Source: Moringa oleifera
Lineage: Eukaryota; Streptophyta; Magnoliopsida; Brassicales; Moringaceae
NCBI GenBank assembly: GCA_021397835.1
Contig: JAJFZO010000863.1
Coordinates: 2,108,001-2,172,000, forward strand
Direction of reading: 5' to 3'
DNA length: 64,000 bases
Part shown: piece after piece, positions 21,826 to 34,581 of the stretch
How the letters are laid out: each line of letters begins with the position of its first letter
Position numbering within the stretch: position 1 is the stretch's first letter
Translations under genes and position numbers: made by a program
The notes under the pieces: model-generated
What the model was told of the DNA's origin: nothing
Databases searched by the model: none
What the model saw: the letters and a program-made list of their open reading frames with translations, nothing else

Positions 21826-22560
21826 CTGAGGATTCCAAGAAGGTGAACAAAGAAGCATCACCATGGTTTTCAACTTCCCAAAAGATTGAAGACTGTGAGG
21901 ATATCAAAGATTGTTTACAGGGTCAAGTTTCTTCACATTTGAAAGAAAATGTGAAGGTGGGATTGAAACTATGAAGTTCCAGGCTTGGCCTTTGTATCAT
22001 TCGCTGAAGAAAAGGAAAAGAAAAAACAATACATAGGATTGCCTCTCCCCCCCCCCCTTTTTTTTTTTTCAATTTTTGATTAATTTATGGAAGTCATCAT
22101 GTTGATCAGATAGGGTTAAATGGTCTCACAAGCTACCAGGTGGACTTTGGCACCCTTGTGTACCTTCTCCATTCTTAACTTCTTTGAAATGATGATAGAT
22201 CTGTATCTGCATGTACCAATGTACTTATATATGTTGTTTTTTTTATAAATTGCTAATTAATAAATATATAAATGAGCTAAAAAAGTAGAAGCTAATTAAC
22301 TAGAAAGGATTATTCAGACAAAACTAGCTCTACCAGGTGCAATGCAAAACAGTTCTGGACAATTTTATGTGAAATCAATAAAAAAAAATGCAGAAAATGG
22401 AAGAGTATTGATAGAGAAATGGACACCGCAGCGTTGAGGTCTGCTTTATATAACTATGATTCAGTGCTTTATATATTGGCATTGTCAGTACAAATTAGTC
22501 ACCACAAATTAGTCACCACAATCTAAACGTGGTGGAAGTAAGTAAGATTAATTCTGTCTA
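21826..22560. other. 3' flank of the LRR kinase gene
   Basis: Probable 3' UTR to about 22260 (ttaataaatatataaatg could serve polyadenylation). It includes a C-run followed by a T-run at about 22047-22070 and a 14-bp direct duplication, acaaattagtcacc, at 22490-22517. No gene was seen. Confidence 0.5.
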
Positions 22561-23180
22561 AATCCAATCAAAACCATTAAACTTAAATTTAGAGCAAGTT
22601 ATTATAAAAATTAAAAAAATTAATTAATAAATCGATGTAAAAAGTTTCAAGATTTGTTTAAGATATCATTTTTCTTAACATGTTATTTGGCTCCACCAAT
22701 TATGATGCACAAGGTAGGTAAATATGCTTCCAAAATACAAAAAAATTGAATTTGTTTGTTTGTACTGTACACCAATGAAAACAAATTTAAAACAAGAATA
22801 TTTGAATGTTTAATTAAATAAATCAAAAGGCCATGATGAAGTCTTTTTATCACATTATTAATACCTTTTCAATATAATTATATTTTTTGATTGGTTCACA
22901 CCTTTTCATTTCTAATCATTAGATCACTAGGTCATATTTGACTAGTTATATCATTTTTCAACTAATGCAACTATGCACATCAACATGTAATGCATATTCA
23001 ACACACACACATATATATATATTCAACATGCCTTTTACATGTTTTCAATGTCTTTTGACATGCTTTTAATATGCCTTTTCACATGTTTTTTTACACGTTT
23101 TCAATATGTGTTTTGACATGGATTATCATTATTTATTCAGTAGCCATTTTTTAAAAAATTTTTCTAATATTCCCTTATCA
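22560..23180 (-). repeat. 3' LTR of the third copia element
   Basis: Similar to 33050-33590. It contains (ca)n(ta)n at 22998-23020 and a diverged sub-repeat of about 20-25 bp based on acatg(c/t)ctttt(a/c)acatgttttcaa (23025-23120). The pyrimidine run tattccctt (about 23168) beside its inner end may be the complement of the polypurine tract. Confidence 0.6.
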
Positions 23181-23789
23181 TTTTTTAAAATGAAAATGAA
23201 TTTGAAAATTTCTTGCAAAGACTTGGAAAGCTTATGCATAACTGAATGTGACTTTAGGACTTAACCTTTAGTGAAAACAGATCAAAGTCAATCAAGATGT
23301 CATGATAGACAAGTTTTGAATAAGTGATCTTTATATGACCAACTAGATATGTTTCATACACAAGAATTTTATTCCTCACGTGTTCATGTAAATCGACACA
23401 TATGTTGGCTTTGTGTCACCATATCTTGGTTTTTCATAATTGTTTTAGTAACTATTCAGGTTATACCATAGAAAACACCATCTTCTACACTCATATAGAT
23501 AAATTTATCAAGGATACCAATATAGCTGAAGTATCACAACATAAATATGTTTATAAGTTTATTAAAGGCTTAAACACGTACCATTTTCATGCATGGTACA
23601 GGTACTAAGCTCTGTATCTTTGGATACATCATTGAATATTATCACACTTCAATTACAACATATGATGTAGTTTACCTTTGCATTGAGGTTCCATCATTGG
23701 TGATAGTTTGATGTTGGCTTTAATCTCATCCCCCTTGAAGTTTTCAAAACTAAATCCCTTACAAAGCCTTTTGTTAGGGAGCTTACAAG

Positions 23790-25655
23790 ATTTTAATAAG
23801 ATCTCATAAAATCAATGGTAATTACTTTCTTAGTGAGCAATTGTCTCACGTAACTATGTCTTAGGCCAATGAGCCTAAACTTACCATTGTATATGTGACT
23901 ATATATTCTTGACAAAGTCATTTCACTACCACAATGTACTGAGATAGGAGACATTGGTTTGATCCAAAAAGAAACCTTTGTCAATAGATTCTTTAACAAT
24001 TTTGCTTCTTTACTACAAGAAGCCAAAGCTACAAAATTGACGGGCATGGTGGAGTCAGCTGTTCATTTTTGCTTTTTAAAGCCCTAAGATATAGCTTTAC
24101 CTCTAAGATTGAAAATTCAATCACTAGTGGATGTTTAATCATCTCTATCAATGATCCAATTAGCATTAATGAATCCTTTCAATTCTGAAAGATATCCAGT
24201 GAAGTATATACCATAATCCACAATGTTTCTTAAATATTTCAATACTCTATTCACTGCTTGCCAGTAAACTTGACTTGGATTATTATTATACCTACTCAGT
24301 TTGTCAACCATAAAAGCCATGTCTAGCCTAGTTAATATTATTGCATAAATGAGATACCAAATAACTCGAGTGTACTCTAGTTAAGATACGATTCTTCTAG
24401 TATTAAGATATTGTTTCAAAATTCAATCAAAAGGTGTGGAGACACGTTTATAATCACAATGATCAAATTCCTTCAAAATTTTCTTAATGTAGAGTGATTG
24501 AGTAAACCTGTATTCTTTTTGAATAATTTTTATATTTAGAATCATATCAGCAAGCCCTATATTTTTTTATCTCAAAATTAAATGATAGGGTGGACTTTGT
24601 AAATTTAATTCTTTTACTATTTGTCCCAAAAATTAACATGTTTTTTTACATATAGACCTATCATGACACATTTATGCTATGAAATATGCTATATATACAC
24701 TTATTAAATTCTTGAATTCTAAAACCATGAGAAACAATCACTTTATCAAACTTGTTATGCCACTATTTTGGAGCTTATTTCAAAACAATATAAGGAGTTA
24801 ACTAGTTTGCAAACCTCATACTTTTGACTTGGCATGACATACCTTCCTAGTTGCTTCATATAAATTTCTTCATCTGGCTCTCTATTAAGAAAAGGCATCT
24901 TTACATCCATTTGATAGATTTCAAGACCATAGATTGATACCAAGGTAATCAAAGTTCTTATAGTAGCAATTCTAGCAACAAGTGCATAGGTATCAAAGTA
25001 ATCTAGGTATCCCTTTTGGAGGAGGTCTTTTACTACTAATCTTACCTTGAATTTATCAATTTGCTATTTATTCTCATCTTTTTTTTGAAGATCCATTTGT
25101 AACCAGTATGATTTTGTTTTCAATGGTAAGTCAACCAACTTCCACATCTTATTTTCCATGATGGATTCCATATCATCATTAATGGCCTCTTTCCAACTTA
25201 AGATTTTATGGCTTCATCATAATTGAGGGGATCTAACTCTATCAAAGGTTAAATTATAGTTTGTTTCACATGTGAGTCCATAGTCCTTTCGACTAGATAA
25301 ACTATGAAATCAAGCTCAAAGAATTTTTCCTTTCTTATTCTTTTACTGCTCCTTGGTTCATGAGAATCCTAAAAAAAAAAATTGTTTTTTGTTGGATTTC
25401 ATATTTTCATTAAATGGTTCCAAGCCGATCATCTTTGAAATATTAGTGAACCTATTTTTCATAAAATATAGTATCTTTAGATTTTATAACTGTGTTGATT
25501 TCTATGAAAGTGTTAGATTTTACTACTATAAACCTATGTGCCGTGTTCAATATAACCTAGAAAGATACATTCATTTATTCTTCTTTTTTTTTTCTTGATT
25601 TTTGTATCTTAGGTTGAGGCAATCTAAGTGTATTTCAACAATCAAAAACTCTAAC
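23790..25655 (-). pseudogene. Third copia: integrase end, reverse transcriptase, RNase H
   Basis: Minus-strand pieces are: 24952-24755 (LEIYQMDVKMPFLN, DEEIYMKQLGRYV, reverse transcriptase palm start); 24320-24135 (MAFMVDKLSRYNNNPS, VLKYLRNIVDYGI, connection and RNase H start); 24047-23793 (FVALASCSKEAKLLKNLL, YNGKFRLIGLRHSYVR, RNase H end). Near the gypsy junction the frame reads NVRVFDC, the conserved integrase-side RVFGC motif. Many stops. Confidence 0.8.
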
Positions 25656-25663
25656 ATTAATGA

Positions 25664-26015
25664 TGTAGTACATATTAACATAGTGTCCTATTTCGGTTAA
25701 TGTTTTATTTTGATTAGATGTCTTAGTTTTCCATTTAGTCAGCTTTCTATTCTTTCAAGTTTCTCATTTAGTCAGTTTTTTATTCTCTTAAGTTTCTCAT
25801 TCAGTTAGTTCCCTATTCTTTCAAGTTTCCTATTTTTAGTTTTCCTAGTCATTCTACATTTCTTATTCTTAGTTTAATTCTTTGTATTATTTAAAGATTT
25901 ATTGTAATGCTTAGAAGGAATTCAATTTTATCAAATTTTTCTCTAAAAGTTTAACTTTTGAGTTAGTTTTTTAATTTAATTTTGCTTTTTTTTTTAAGAA
26001 AACCTTTCGCTGCAC
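25664..26015 (+). repeat. 5' LTR of the nested gypsy element, with 33-bp sub-repeats
   Basis: Matches 30788-31131. Inside it the unit catttagtcagctttctatt plus ctttcaagtttct is repeated about three and a half times in tandem (about 25733-25850, period 33 bp). The copy at 30850-30930 shows the same sub-repeat with fewer clear units. Confidence 0.8.
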
Positions 26016-26052
26016 TAAATTAGTATCAAAGTAAGGACTTTACCTTTATTCT

Positions 26053-27660
26053 GATGGCTGATGACAATTCTAATGGGATACAAGCCACTGACAACGAATG
26101 ACAGTTTTATAAGTTCGAGAAATAACTTAATGGGATCGATGAAACCCTTCGTAATCTTATGCAGATGATAACTGCAATGACTATGGAAGAAAGACGTGAT
26201 TCCGTAGAGTAAAGACCAAATCAACATGACAACATAAAGAATGGTGGCCAACAAGACTTAAGTCATGTAGATTTTATTCCAAGAAATTCTAGGGCAGCAA
26301 ATCATGTGGATTTGTAACCTAGACACCAACCACCTGTTGACCTAGGCGTAAGATATCAACAGCAGCTTATGATAGGCCATGACGATCAATATAACCCTAA
26401 ATTGGCTCAAGAATTGACAACAGAGCCCTAATTCAAGCAGGACCAATAATGAATTGTGATTTTCATGAGCATGTTCCATTACAAGTTTATGAACGGCAAA
26501 ACCGAAGAACTTCTATATGGCAGTAGGATGGTGAATTTGCGGTTAGAGATACTCCTCTACCTTTTCGAGATGATGATTTTCGACGTCAAGATTGAAAGAA
26601 TGTTTAACAAAGGCAGCCACAGAGATTGGATTATTCATATAAAGAAGAAGAAGATTTTTGCTTTATGGACAAAGATCAAGGCCCACACACTCAAGAATTT
26701 AAGGTGAAGATGGATTTACCAAGTTTTGACGGTCGTTTAAACATTAAAGATTTTTTCGATTGAGTAAGAACTATTGAAAGCTTTTTTAATTATTTGAATA
26801 TTTTAGAAGAAAATCAAGTTAAGCTCGTGGCATATAAGTTGAAAGGTGGAGCTTCTGTTTGGTAAGAGCAATTTCAATATAATCGTCAACGTCAAAAAAA
26901 GCAGTGTGTTCGCACTTAGCCCAAGATGAAGCAATTACTACAAAGACGATTTCTTCCTCCAGATCGTAAGTAGTTTTTATATCAACAATATCAAAATTGT
27001 TGACAAGTCAACCGTACTGTTAATGAGTACACAGAAGAATTCTACTGATTAAATGCATGAGTTAATCTGCTTGAGATAGAGGATTAATTGATTTCTCGTT
27101 CTATTGGACGCCTAAAGATGGTTATTCAAGATCGAATTGCTCTTCAAAGGATTTGGACCATGTTAAATACAGTTAATTTAGCGATGAAAGTGTAAACTTA
27201 GGTCAACGGATCCATTATGCATCCCCAGAATAACTTTCGACAACAAAATCAAGAAGTTTCTTCTGCTTTAAAAGAGTTAACAACTCCGAGCAATAACAGT
27301 AATCGAAATAAAAATACATCTTCGACTTAAAATTTGGCACAGAATCAAAACAATGCTTCAACCTTTGTTCGGTTCAACATCCAAAGTAGTAACCAACAGT
27401 AAAATCGAGTTAATAATGATCCTTATGCATATAATAATCTTAGAAAGTGTTTTCGATGCAGCCAATCAAGCTACCTTTTAAATCAATTTTCAAATAAAAA
27501 GTCTGTTAACTTTGCAAAAGAAGATGGTAGTGATTAAGAACAAGTTCTTGAAGAAAAGATTTACGATGGTACTGAGTTTGGAGAAGAAGATGTGAGAGAA
27601 GTGGCTTGTATTGTCCAACAACTATTACTTGCCCAAAAAAACTTGATAACACTTAACGGT
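26053..27660 (+). pseudogene. Nested gypsy gag
   Basis: Gag opens with MADDNSNG at 26053, about 17 bp after the primer site. The retrotransposon gag core is at 26710-27080 (DLPSFDGRLNIKDFFD, NQVKLVAYKLKGGASVW). A degraded zinc knuckle (KCFRCSQSSYL) lies near 27447. Stops interrupt every segment, including a tga in the first 60 codons. Confidence 0.78.
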
Positions 27661-28200
27661 ATAAGATCTTTCGAACCCGATGCACTGTTTGTGATAAGGT
27701 ATGCAGCATCATTATTGATAGTGGCCATAGCGAGAATGTTGTCTCTAAAGTTTTCATGAAAGTATTAAATTTAAAGACTGAGAAACATCCTTTTTCATAT
27801 AAGATTGCATGGATTAAAAAAGGTTCAAAAGTTCAAGTGCAAGAAGTTGTAAAACTTTTTTGTCAATCGAAAAATATTACAAAGATGAGATCGCATGTGA
27901 CGTAGTGGAGATGGATGCTTATCATATCATATTAGGAATACTGTCACATTATGATGTTGATACTACTTATAAAGGATGAGATAATACTTTATCTTTCAAT
28001 GGCTTAACAAAAAGATTTTGTTATTACCACAATCTCAACCTTCAGAAAGTAACTCTGTTGTTAAGGAAGATAAACCATTGTTCACCAACATAACAGCCTC
28101 AAAATTCTTCAAGCAACTTAAAGAGCCAAGCTTTATCATCGCGTTAGTGGTGAAAGGCCAATCTGAAGAAATTGTTGAGGTTTCGCCCAAGATCAAATAA
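27660..28200 (+). pseudogene. Nested gypsy protease
   Basis: Around 27700-27760 the translation gives CSIIIDSGHSENVVS, the aspartic protease active site in its D-S-G form. It is followed by a Cys/Phe-rich region and a linker ending in an open stretch at 28018-28200. One or more frameshifts separate it from gag and reverse transcriptase. Confidence 0.7.
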
Positions 28201-29480
28201 GTACTTACTAATTTTACTGATTTGTCTCCTAATGAATTACCTAATGAACTACCTCCTGTGCGAAAAATTCAATATCATATCAATTTAATGCCTAGAGCCA
28301 ATTTGCCTAACTTGTTACATTATCGTATGAACCCAACTAAGCATGAAGAGTTACAACGGCAAGTTAATGAGTTACTCAAAAAAGGTTTGATTCATGAAAG
28401 TATGAGTCTTTATGCAGTTCTTGCTTTACTTACCTCAAAAAAGATGGCAGTTAGAGAATATGTGTTGATAGTCGAGCTATTAATAAAATAACAGTTAAGT
28501 ATCGCTTTCCTATCCCATGTCTTAATGATATGCTTGACAAGTTAAAAGATGTTGTGGTATTCACCAAACTTGATTCACGAAGCGGACATCACTAGATTCG
28601 TATTCGACTAGGTGATGAGTGGAAAACAGCTTTCAAAACTAAAGATGGTCTTTATGAATGACTAATGATGCCTTTTGAGTTATCAATCGCACCCAGCATA
28701 TTCATGCGATTGATGAATCAGGTTCTTCATTTATTTATTAGAAAATTTGTTATTATTTATTTTGATGATATTCTTATCTACAGTAAAGAAGAATGGGAGC
28801 ACTTGCCATATCTCAAGGAAGTTTTATTAATTTTACAAGTTAACAAGTTATATATCAATCTTAAAAAATGTAGCTTTATGACTAACCATCTTTTATTCCT
28901 TGACTTTATAGTAGGAAGAAATGGTATTCAAATTGACAAGGCAAAGGTGAAGGCAATTCATGAGTGGCCCATTGCCAAAACTGTGCATGAAGTGCAGAGC
29001 TTCTATGGCCTACCCATTTTTTTTATAGATGTTTTATTTAAGGATTTAGCATAATTATGGAACCTATTGCCAATTATTTGAAGAAAGGCCAATTTTAATG
29101 GGGCAACACGCAATAGGACAGTTTCTCAAAGCATTTGAGGTTGAATGTGATGCATCAGTTTTAAGAATTTGAGCAGTATTATCCTAAGAAGGGCATCTAG
29201 TAGAGTTTTTTAGTGAAAAGGTTGGTGAATCCTGACCAAAATGGACTACATATGCGTTAGAATTTTATGCCGTTGTTCGCGCCTTGAAGCATTGGGAGCA
29301 TTATTTGATTCAATGAGAGTTTGTGTTATACATGGATCATCAGGCTTTAAAGTTCATCAATTCTCAAAAGATGATGAATCGGATGCATGCTTGATGGATT
29401 GCTTTTTTGAAGAAGTTCACTTTTACTATCAACCATAAATCTGGTAAAGAAAATAAAGTAGCAGATGCATTAAGTCGACA
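28200..29480 (+). pseudogene. Nested gypsy reverse transcriptase and RNase H
   Basis: 28222-28491 carries the N-terminal fingers (MNPTKHEELQRQVNELLKKG). 28510-28620 has the first catalytic region ([11 protein letters not shown]). 28665-29054 has [12 protein letters not shown], the YFDDILIYS catalytic motif (xFDD form) and [16 protein letters not shown]. RNase H runs 29130-29480 with WEHYLIQ-like and ALSRH motifs; open stretches occur at 29241-29438 and 29407-29595. Stops break the chain. Confidence 0.85.
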
Positions 29481-30560
29481 TACCTCTTTACTAACTACAA
29501 TGAGTACTGAGGTGATGAGGTTTGACTATTTAAAGGATATATATGCTACTGATGTAGATTTTGGTAAAATATGGACACAATGCAAAAGCAAGTAGTTTGT
29601 TTTTGATTTTCTTATTCAAAACGGAGTCTTATTTAGAGGTACACAATTATGTATTTCTCGTTATTTTTTACGTGAATATTTGATTAGAGAATTGCATGTT
29701 GGAGGATTGAAAGGACATGTTGGTCGAGATAAAATAATTAGTTTGGTCGTAGAAAGATTTTATTGGCCTCAATTAAAGAGGGATATTGGATGTTTTGTTC
29801 AGTATTACCCAGTGTGTCAAAAGGCTAAGGGACAAATGCAAAATACTGGATTTTATACTCCTTTGCCTATTCCAGAGACAATTTAGCAAGATCTAACTAT
29901 GAATTTCATTCTTAGCCTCCCAAGGACCAAATGAGGAGTTGATTTTATTTTGGTTGTAATTAATCGATTCTCCAAGATGGCTCACTTTTTTTCTTGCAAA
30001 AAGACTTCAGATGCTTCTTATGTGGCTCATTTATTTTTTCATGAGGTTGTTCGCTTACATAGTATTCCTCATTCAATAACTTTTGATAGGGATAAAAAAA
30101 TTTTAAGTCACTTTTGGAGAACTCTATGGAAATTATTTGATACTTCGTTAAAGTATAGTACCATAATCACCCCCAAACCAATGGACAAACTAAGGTGGCT
30201 AATCATACTCTCAAAAATATGATTTGATGTGTTAGTGGAGATAAATTAAAATAGTGGGATGTTGCTCTTCCACAGATTGAGTTTGCTTTTAATAGTATGC
30301 CTAATCGTTCAACCAAAAAGGCTCCTTTTGACGTTGTCTACACTCGTATTCCAAGGCATACAATGGATTTACTTCATCTGCCTTCTTGTCCTAATGCCAA
30401 CCCTAATGCTGAAGAGTTTTCAGAGTGAATTCAATAAATTCATCATGAGATAAAGAAGAATTTAGATAAGGCTAATCTTTGTTACAAGATTGCTGCAGAC
30501 CAGCATCGACATCTTAAGTTATTTAATAAAGGTGATTTGGTGATGATTCATCTTTGAAGC
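29480..30560 (+). pseudogene. Nested gypsy integrase
   Basis: 29680-29886 gives the zinc region ([24 protein letters not shown], CxxC as VCQKAKG). 29950-30222 gives the catalytic core ([30 protein letters not shown]). A C-terminal region follows to about 30560. No clear chromodomain was recognised. Several stops are present. Confidence 0.83.
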
Positions 30561-30787
30561 ATCATTTTCCTATTGGCGCATACAATAAGCTCAAAAATAA
30601 CAAGATCAGCCATTTTTGAGTCCTTCAGAAGATTAATGATAATGCTTACAAGATCGATCTCCTAAATGATATGAATATTTTCAATACTTTCAATGTTACT
30701 AATATCTTTGAATATTTTTTCCCATATGAGTTTTTTTTGCAATCATAAAACTTGAGGGTGAGTTTTCTTCGAAGTAGAAGGGATTAA

Positions 30788-31132
30788 TGTAGTACATATT
30801 AACATAGTATCCTATTTACGTTAATGTTCTATTTTGATTAGATATCTTAATTTCTCATTTAGTTGGTTTTTTATTTTCTCTAGTTTCTCATTTGGTTAGT
30901 TTCTTATTCTTTCAAGTTTTCTATTTCTAGTTTTCCTATTCTTTCTATATTTCTTATTCTTAGTTTAATTATTTGCATTATTTCAAGACTTATTATAATA
31001 GTTAGAGGAGTTCAATATAGTTATTTCCTATTTAATATAATTTCTTATTCTCATTTGGTTCGTTTCCTATTCTTTGGGTTTGTTCTTTAATTTTATTCCG
31101 CTTCTCTTTCGAAGCAAACCTTCTGTCGCACC
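30788..31132 (+). repeat. 3' LTR of the nested gypsy element
   Basis: Begins TGTAGTACATATTAAC and ends near GTCGCACC; partner of 25664-26015. A purine run just upstream fits a polypurine tract. Confidence 0.82.
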
Positions 31133-31137
31133 AATAA

Positions 31138-33050
31138 AACAAACTAGGTTTTCTTTTTTTCCTTTCATAACTCATATGATGTAGCTTTTATTTTCTTATA
31201 GGGTACCTTATTTAGGATATGACATGACGTTAACAATGTTTCACCTCAAAATATTTTACTAAGATTTGAGTTATAAAGCATAGTGTTTATCATTTCTATG
31301 AGCGTCTTATTTTTCTTTTCTACTACATTATTATGTTAAGGTGTATATGCACTTGAAGTTTCATGCATAATGCCAATTGATTCACAAAATTCAAGAAAGT
31401 GATGTTGATCTCCTTTATTACATCTAAAATACTTAATCTTTGTGTTACAAAAGTTTTCAACCTCAGCTTTATATATTTTAAACTTATCTAACACCTCGTC
31501 TTTAGAATTCATTAAAGAAATATAGCAGAATATTGAATAATCATTAATGAATGTAACAAAATATTTTTTTTCTCCTCTTATAAGTGTACTATGAATGTCA
31601 ATACATCACTATGTATTAATTTCAATAATGAAGATATTCTTTCAATTTTTGAAAAAGATGTTTTAGTAATCTTTGTTAATACACAAACTTTACACTTTTT
31701 ATGCATGTCATGTTTACAATCAAGAATCATTTAATTTTTCACCATGTCATGCAATTGATTAGTATTAATATGAACTAGATGAGTGCCATAAAGAAAGTGA
31801 GTCAATCATATTAGCAGAAGAAGAATGTTTATTATTTATGTGGAGGTTAAACATTCCTTCATACATGTATACCTTGCTTACAAATACACTACCTTCAGAT
31901 AGCATGAATTTGTTTAACTTAAAAACAAGTTTAAAGCCAAACTTATTTAGTAGGCTTTTAGACACATGTTTTTTCATAAGTTCTAGAGCATGTTATACAT
32001 CAGTTAGAGTGTGCATTTTTTAGAAGTAAAATCTAGGCCACACAGTTTCTTTCTCTTTAACAATTGTAGCAGATGCCATCATTAATTGGTCCATAAGAGA
32101 TAAATATGCTCTTATCCTTGCACACATGCTTTGTTGCATTAGAATAAATCCACCATTTATAATTGTCTTCGAGAGCATAAATCTTAGATATCATTACCAT
32201 AAATTCAGAGAAGAATTTATTATTCATTATTCATTATTCAAGAGATGACATTCCCTTTTGTAGTGGCCAAGTTTGCCTCAATGATAATAACAGCCATTCT
32301 TCTTCTTGTAAGATTAATTGTTTGTTGCATCAAACTTTTCTTTGGTGGTAATTTGATGATGATGATGATACTTTCGAAGATATTTTTTTTCCTTCATTAT
32401 GTGTACCATAGAGGATTGAGTGGCTTGTTCTTCAACATTGCTGATTCTAAACTTTTCCTTTATAGGAAGGTGTTAGCCCAACTCTTCAAGAGTAATCTCC
32501 CATTTTTTATGTTTAAGACTCTTCTTATAGTTTTTTTTTTTTAAGATGAAGGGAGTTTATTAATAATAAAAAACATAAAAATATAGTCATTCATATATAT
32601 GTTATGTGGACTACATTAATTATAGATATGCACGAGTTCATGATATTACTCCATTAATCCTTTAGAATCAACCATTTATACTACTTGAATTTAAAGATTA
32701 GAAATTTCTTATTAGTTGTAGCATCCTCCGACATGTGTATATCTTCCAAGAAATCTCACATTTCTTTGGTAGTTGACTTTTCATAATATTGATGAAAGAG
32801 TAAATCGGACCTTATATTACAAATATGACCTTAGTCTACATAGTCATCTTGCTCTCATTTTTGCTTTGCGCATGTTTTAGCCAAGAGTTCCTTCTCTTAT
32901 TGAGGTGGTTCAGTGTGGTAAGAACATACAGAACATTGAGAATTTCCAAAAGAATTAGTAGCTTTTTTTGTCATTGCTAAAGTTTTCACCATCAAAGTCG
33001 CTCTAACTTGATAAAGTCAATGGTAGACTCACGAAGAGACGATAATGGCA
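31138..33050 (-). pseudogene. Third copia: gag, pre-integrase and integrase N-part
   Basis: Reading leftwards, gag pieces start at about 32975 (MTKKATNS) and run to about 32100, including KEMWDFLEDIHM near 32760. Pre-integrase is at 31977-31765 (FKLVFKLNKFMLSEG, SSSANMIDSLSLWH). The integrase core at about 31580-31160 shows YFVTFINDYSIFCYI and FCESIGIMHETSSAYTP. Stops and frame breaks are numerous. The integrase continues across the gypsy insertion at 25655. Confidence 0.75.
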
Positions 33051-33590
33051 CCATAAAACAAAATAACATCTTAGTATTGTTAAAAGAAATGGACTACAAA
33101 AATTGCTACAAAAGCTAAAGAAATCGATTCAAAAAGTTTGAAACTATGTAAATAATAAAAAAAGTTTTGTATATAAGAGAATAATGAAAAATAAGATATT
33201 TATTTCTTGAAGAATACTTGAATGCTAGAATGAATGAATCAAATGACCATGATAATTAAATTTTTTTTTTATAGCATTCTTGGTACATTTTTTGTATATA
33301 CTTTTTCATTTTCAACCATTGGATCAACCCTAAAAACTTAGATCTATGGTCGATACTTGACTAGTTATATCATTTCTCAGCCCATACAACTATATGCGTA
33401 AGTTGGTAATACAAGTTCAACGCATATTTATTCAAACATGTCTTTTACATGTTTTTAACATATCCATTTTTAACACATCTTTTACAAGTGTTTAACATTT
33501 TTTTGACATGAATTTTTTATCATTATATATCCTGCTCCTCATTACCATTCTTTAAAAAAAAATTTATAATTTTTTGGATCAAAAAATTTT
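33050..33590 (-). repeat. 5' LTR of the third copia element
   Basis: Diverged partner of 22560-23180. Shared blocks are listed under the element. The inner boundary near 33050 is preceded by cgataatggcacca, which may be a damaged complement of the tRNA-Met primer site. Confidence 0.6.
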
Positions 33591-34581
33591 ATATTAAGCT
33601 AAATGAATCTAATATGGTCTGAGGTGCTAATTTTCAGAAGTATAAATTAACATTAACGAACTTGAAAACTAAGCTGCAGTTCGTTGTTTTAGTATAACAA
33701 ATAAACAAAAATGTTTACCTAAGCTTCTTCACAAGCTATTCTTCAGGCAATTTTAGTTACATTATTAACCTATGCCAATGAGCTTATAAAGCAAGCAGCA
33801 GGTCCAAGAAAAGGGTAAAGAAAACTTTCAGTTTACTGGGAAATACTCACAGACTCAGTCAACTTAGGTAATGATATCTCTTCGGAATATATGGAAAACT
33901 TTGGGTTTCCAAAATTTTTAAAATAAAATCATGAATATGTCATCTTAGTATGTCTGTATAATTTGAAATTAGAATCTTTAACTTTGCCTTGCATGCATAA
34001 TCATTTAGCTAATTTTACATGGAAAGCTTGACAAATGATTCATCTTTACACCTGAAATTCATGGCTAGCTAGCTGTTTATGCCATGCCTAGCTATCAGTA
34101 AACCCAAATCTTTTTCCAAGGTTTACCCACTTAAGCATAGTCCACAATAGATTTCTCCATATGAAAATCGCTTAAAATTTTGTTAGATTTTGTGTACCAT
34201 CAATTATGAAGTAAGTCCTAAACACACACAAGCAAGAGAGAGAGAGAGAGAGAGAGTCTTTGGGACCTCCATATTTGCCCATTTGTTATAATTTACCAGG
34301 TAAAGAGTCAAATCCAAGTTGTTTGGCCCCGTTTAGAAAGGCTTAAATAGAGAAAATAACGAACTGTTAACAGAAACGAAATTAAAAAAGCCATTGTCAA
34401 ACTCGGTATTACATATCTGTCAACGCAACAGACAGAGAGGTTTCAGGCCTCTCAGGTAATTCCTTTGCAAATATAACTTAGCTCACTTTGTGCTCCTGGA
34501 CAGTTTTCATATACTTTTTCCATGTTCTATTTGTTTTCTTCATCATTTTGAGAGAAAAAGTTAGTGACGGGGAGGTGCAAA
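33591..34581. promoter_or_regulatory. Intergenic region and upstream region of the USP-kinase gene
   Basis: Non-coding. It contains a (ga)n microsatellite (about 34234-34256, roughly eleven repeats). GA-rich tracts are common near plant promoters and first exons. No convincing TATA box was seen within 150 bp of the start codon. Confidence 0.5.

Larger units (their letters stand above)
25664..31132 (+). mobile_element. Ty3/gypsy element nested in the third copia
   Basis: About 5.47 kb with short LTRs (25664 to about 26015 and 30788 to about 31131). Both begin TGTAGTACATATTAACATAGT. A primer site (tagtatcaaagtaagg, 26021-26036) follows the 5' LTR and a purine run (gaagtagaaggga, about 30772) precedes the 3' LTR. 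Flanks aatga (25659-25663) and aataa (31133-31137) differ at one base and fit a 5-bp target duplication. With it removed the host copia frame continues from KPSLF into NVRVF. The gag-pol order is complete but degraded. Confidence 0.85.
22560..33590 (-). mobile_element. Third Ty1/copia element (minus strand), split by a gypsy element
   Basis: LTR-like flanks at about 22560-23180 and 33050-33590 share aatcgat(n2)aaaaagttt, a(a)gaccatgat, gactagttatatcattt and cttttacatgttttt. Between them, reading leftwards on the minus strand, lie gag (33000-32000), pre-integrase and integrase (31980-31140, then 25655-25300), reverse transcriptase (25250-24400) and RNase H (24320-23790). The plus-strand gypsy element 25664-31132 interrupts the integrase. 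All frames are broken. LTR boundaries are approximate and no target duplication was identified. Confidence 0.78.
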
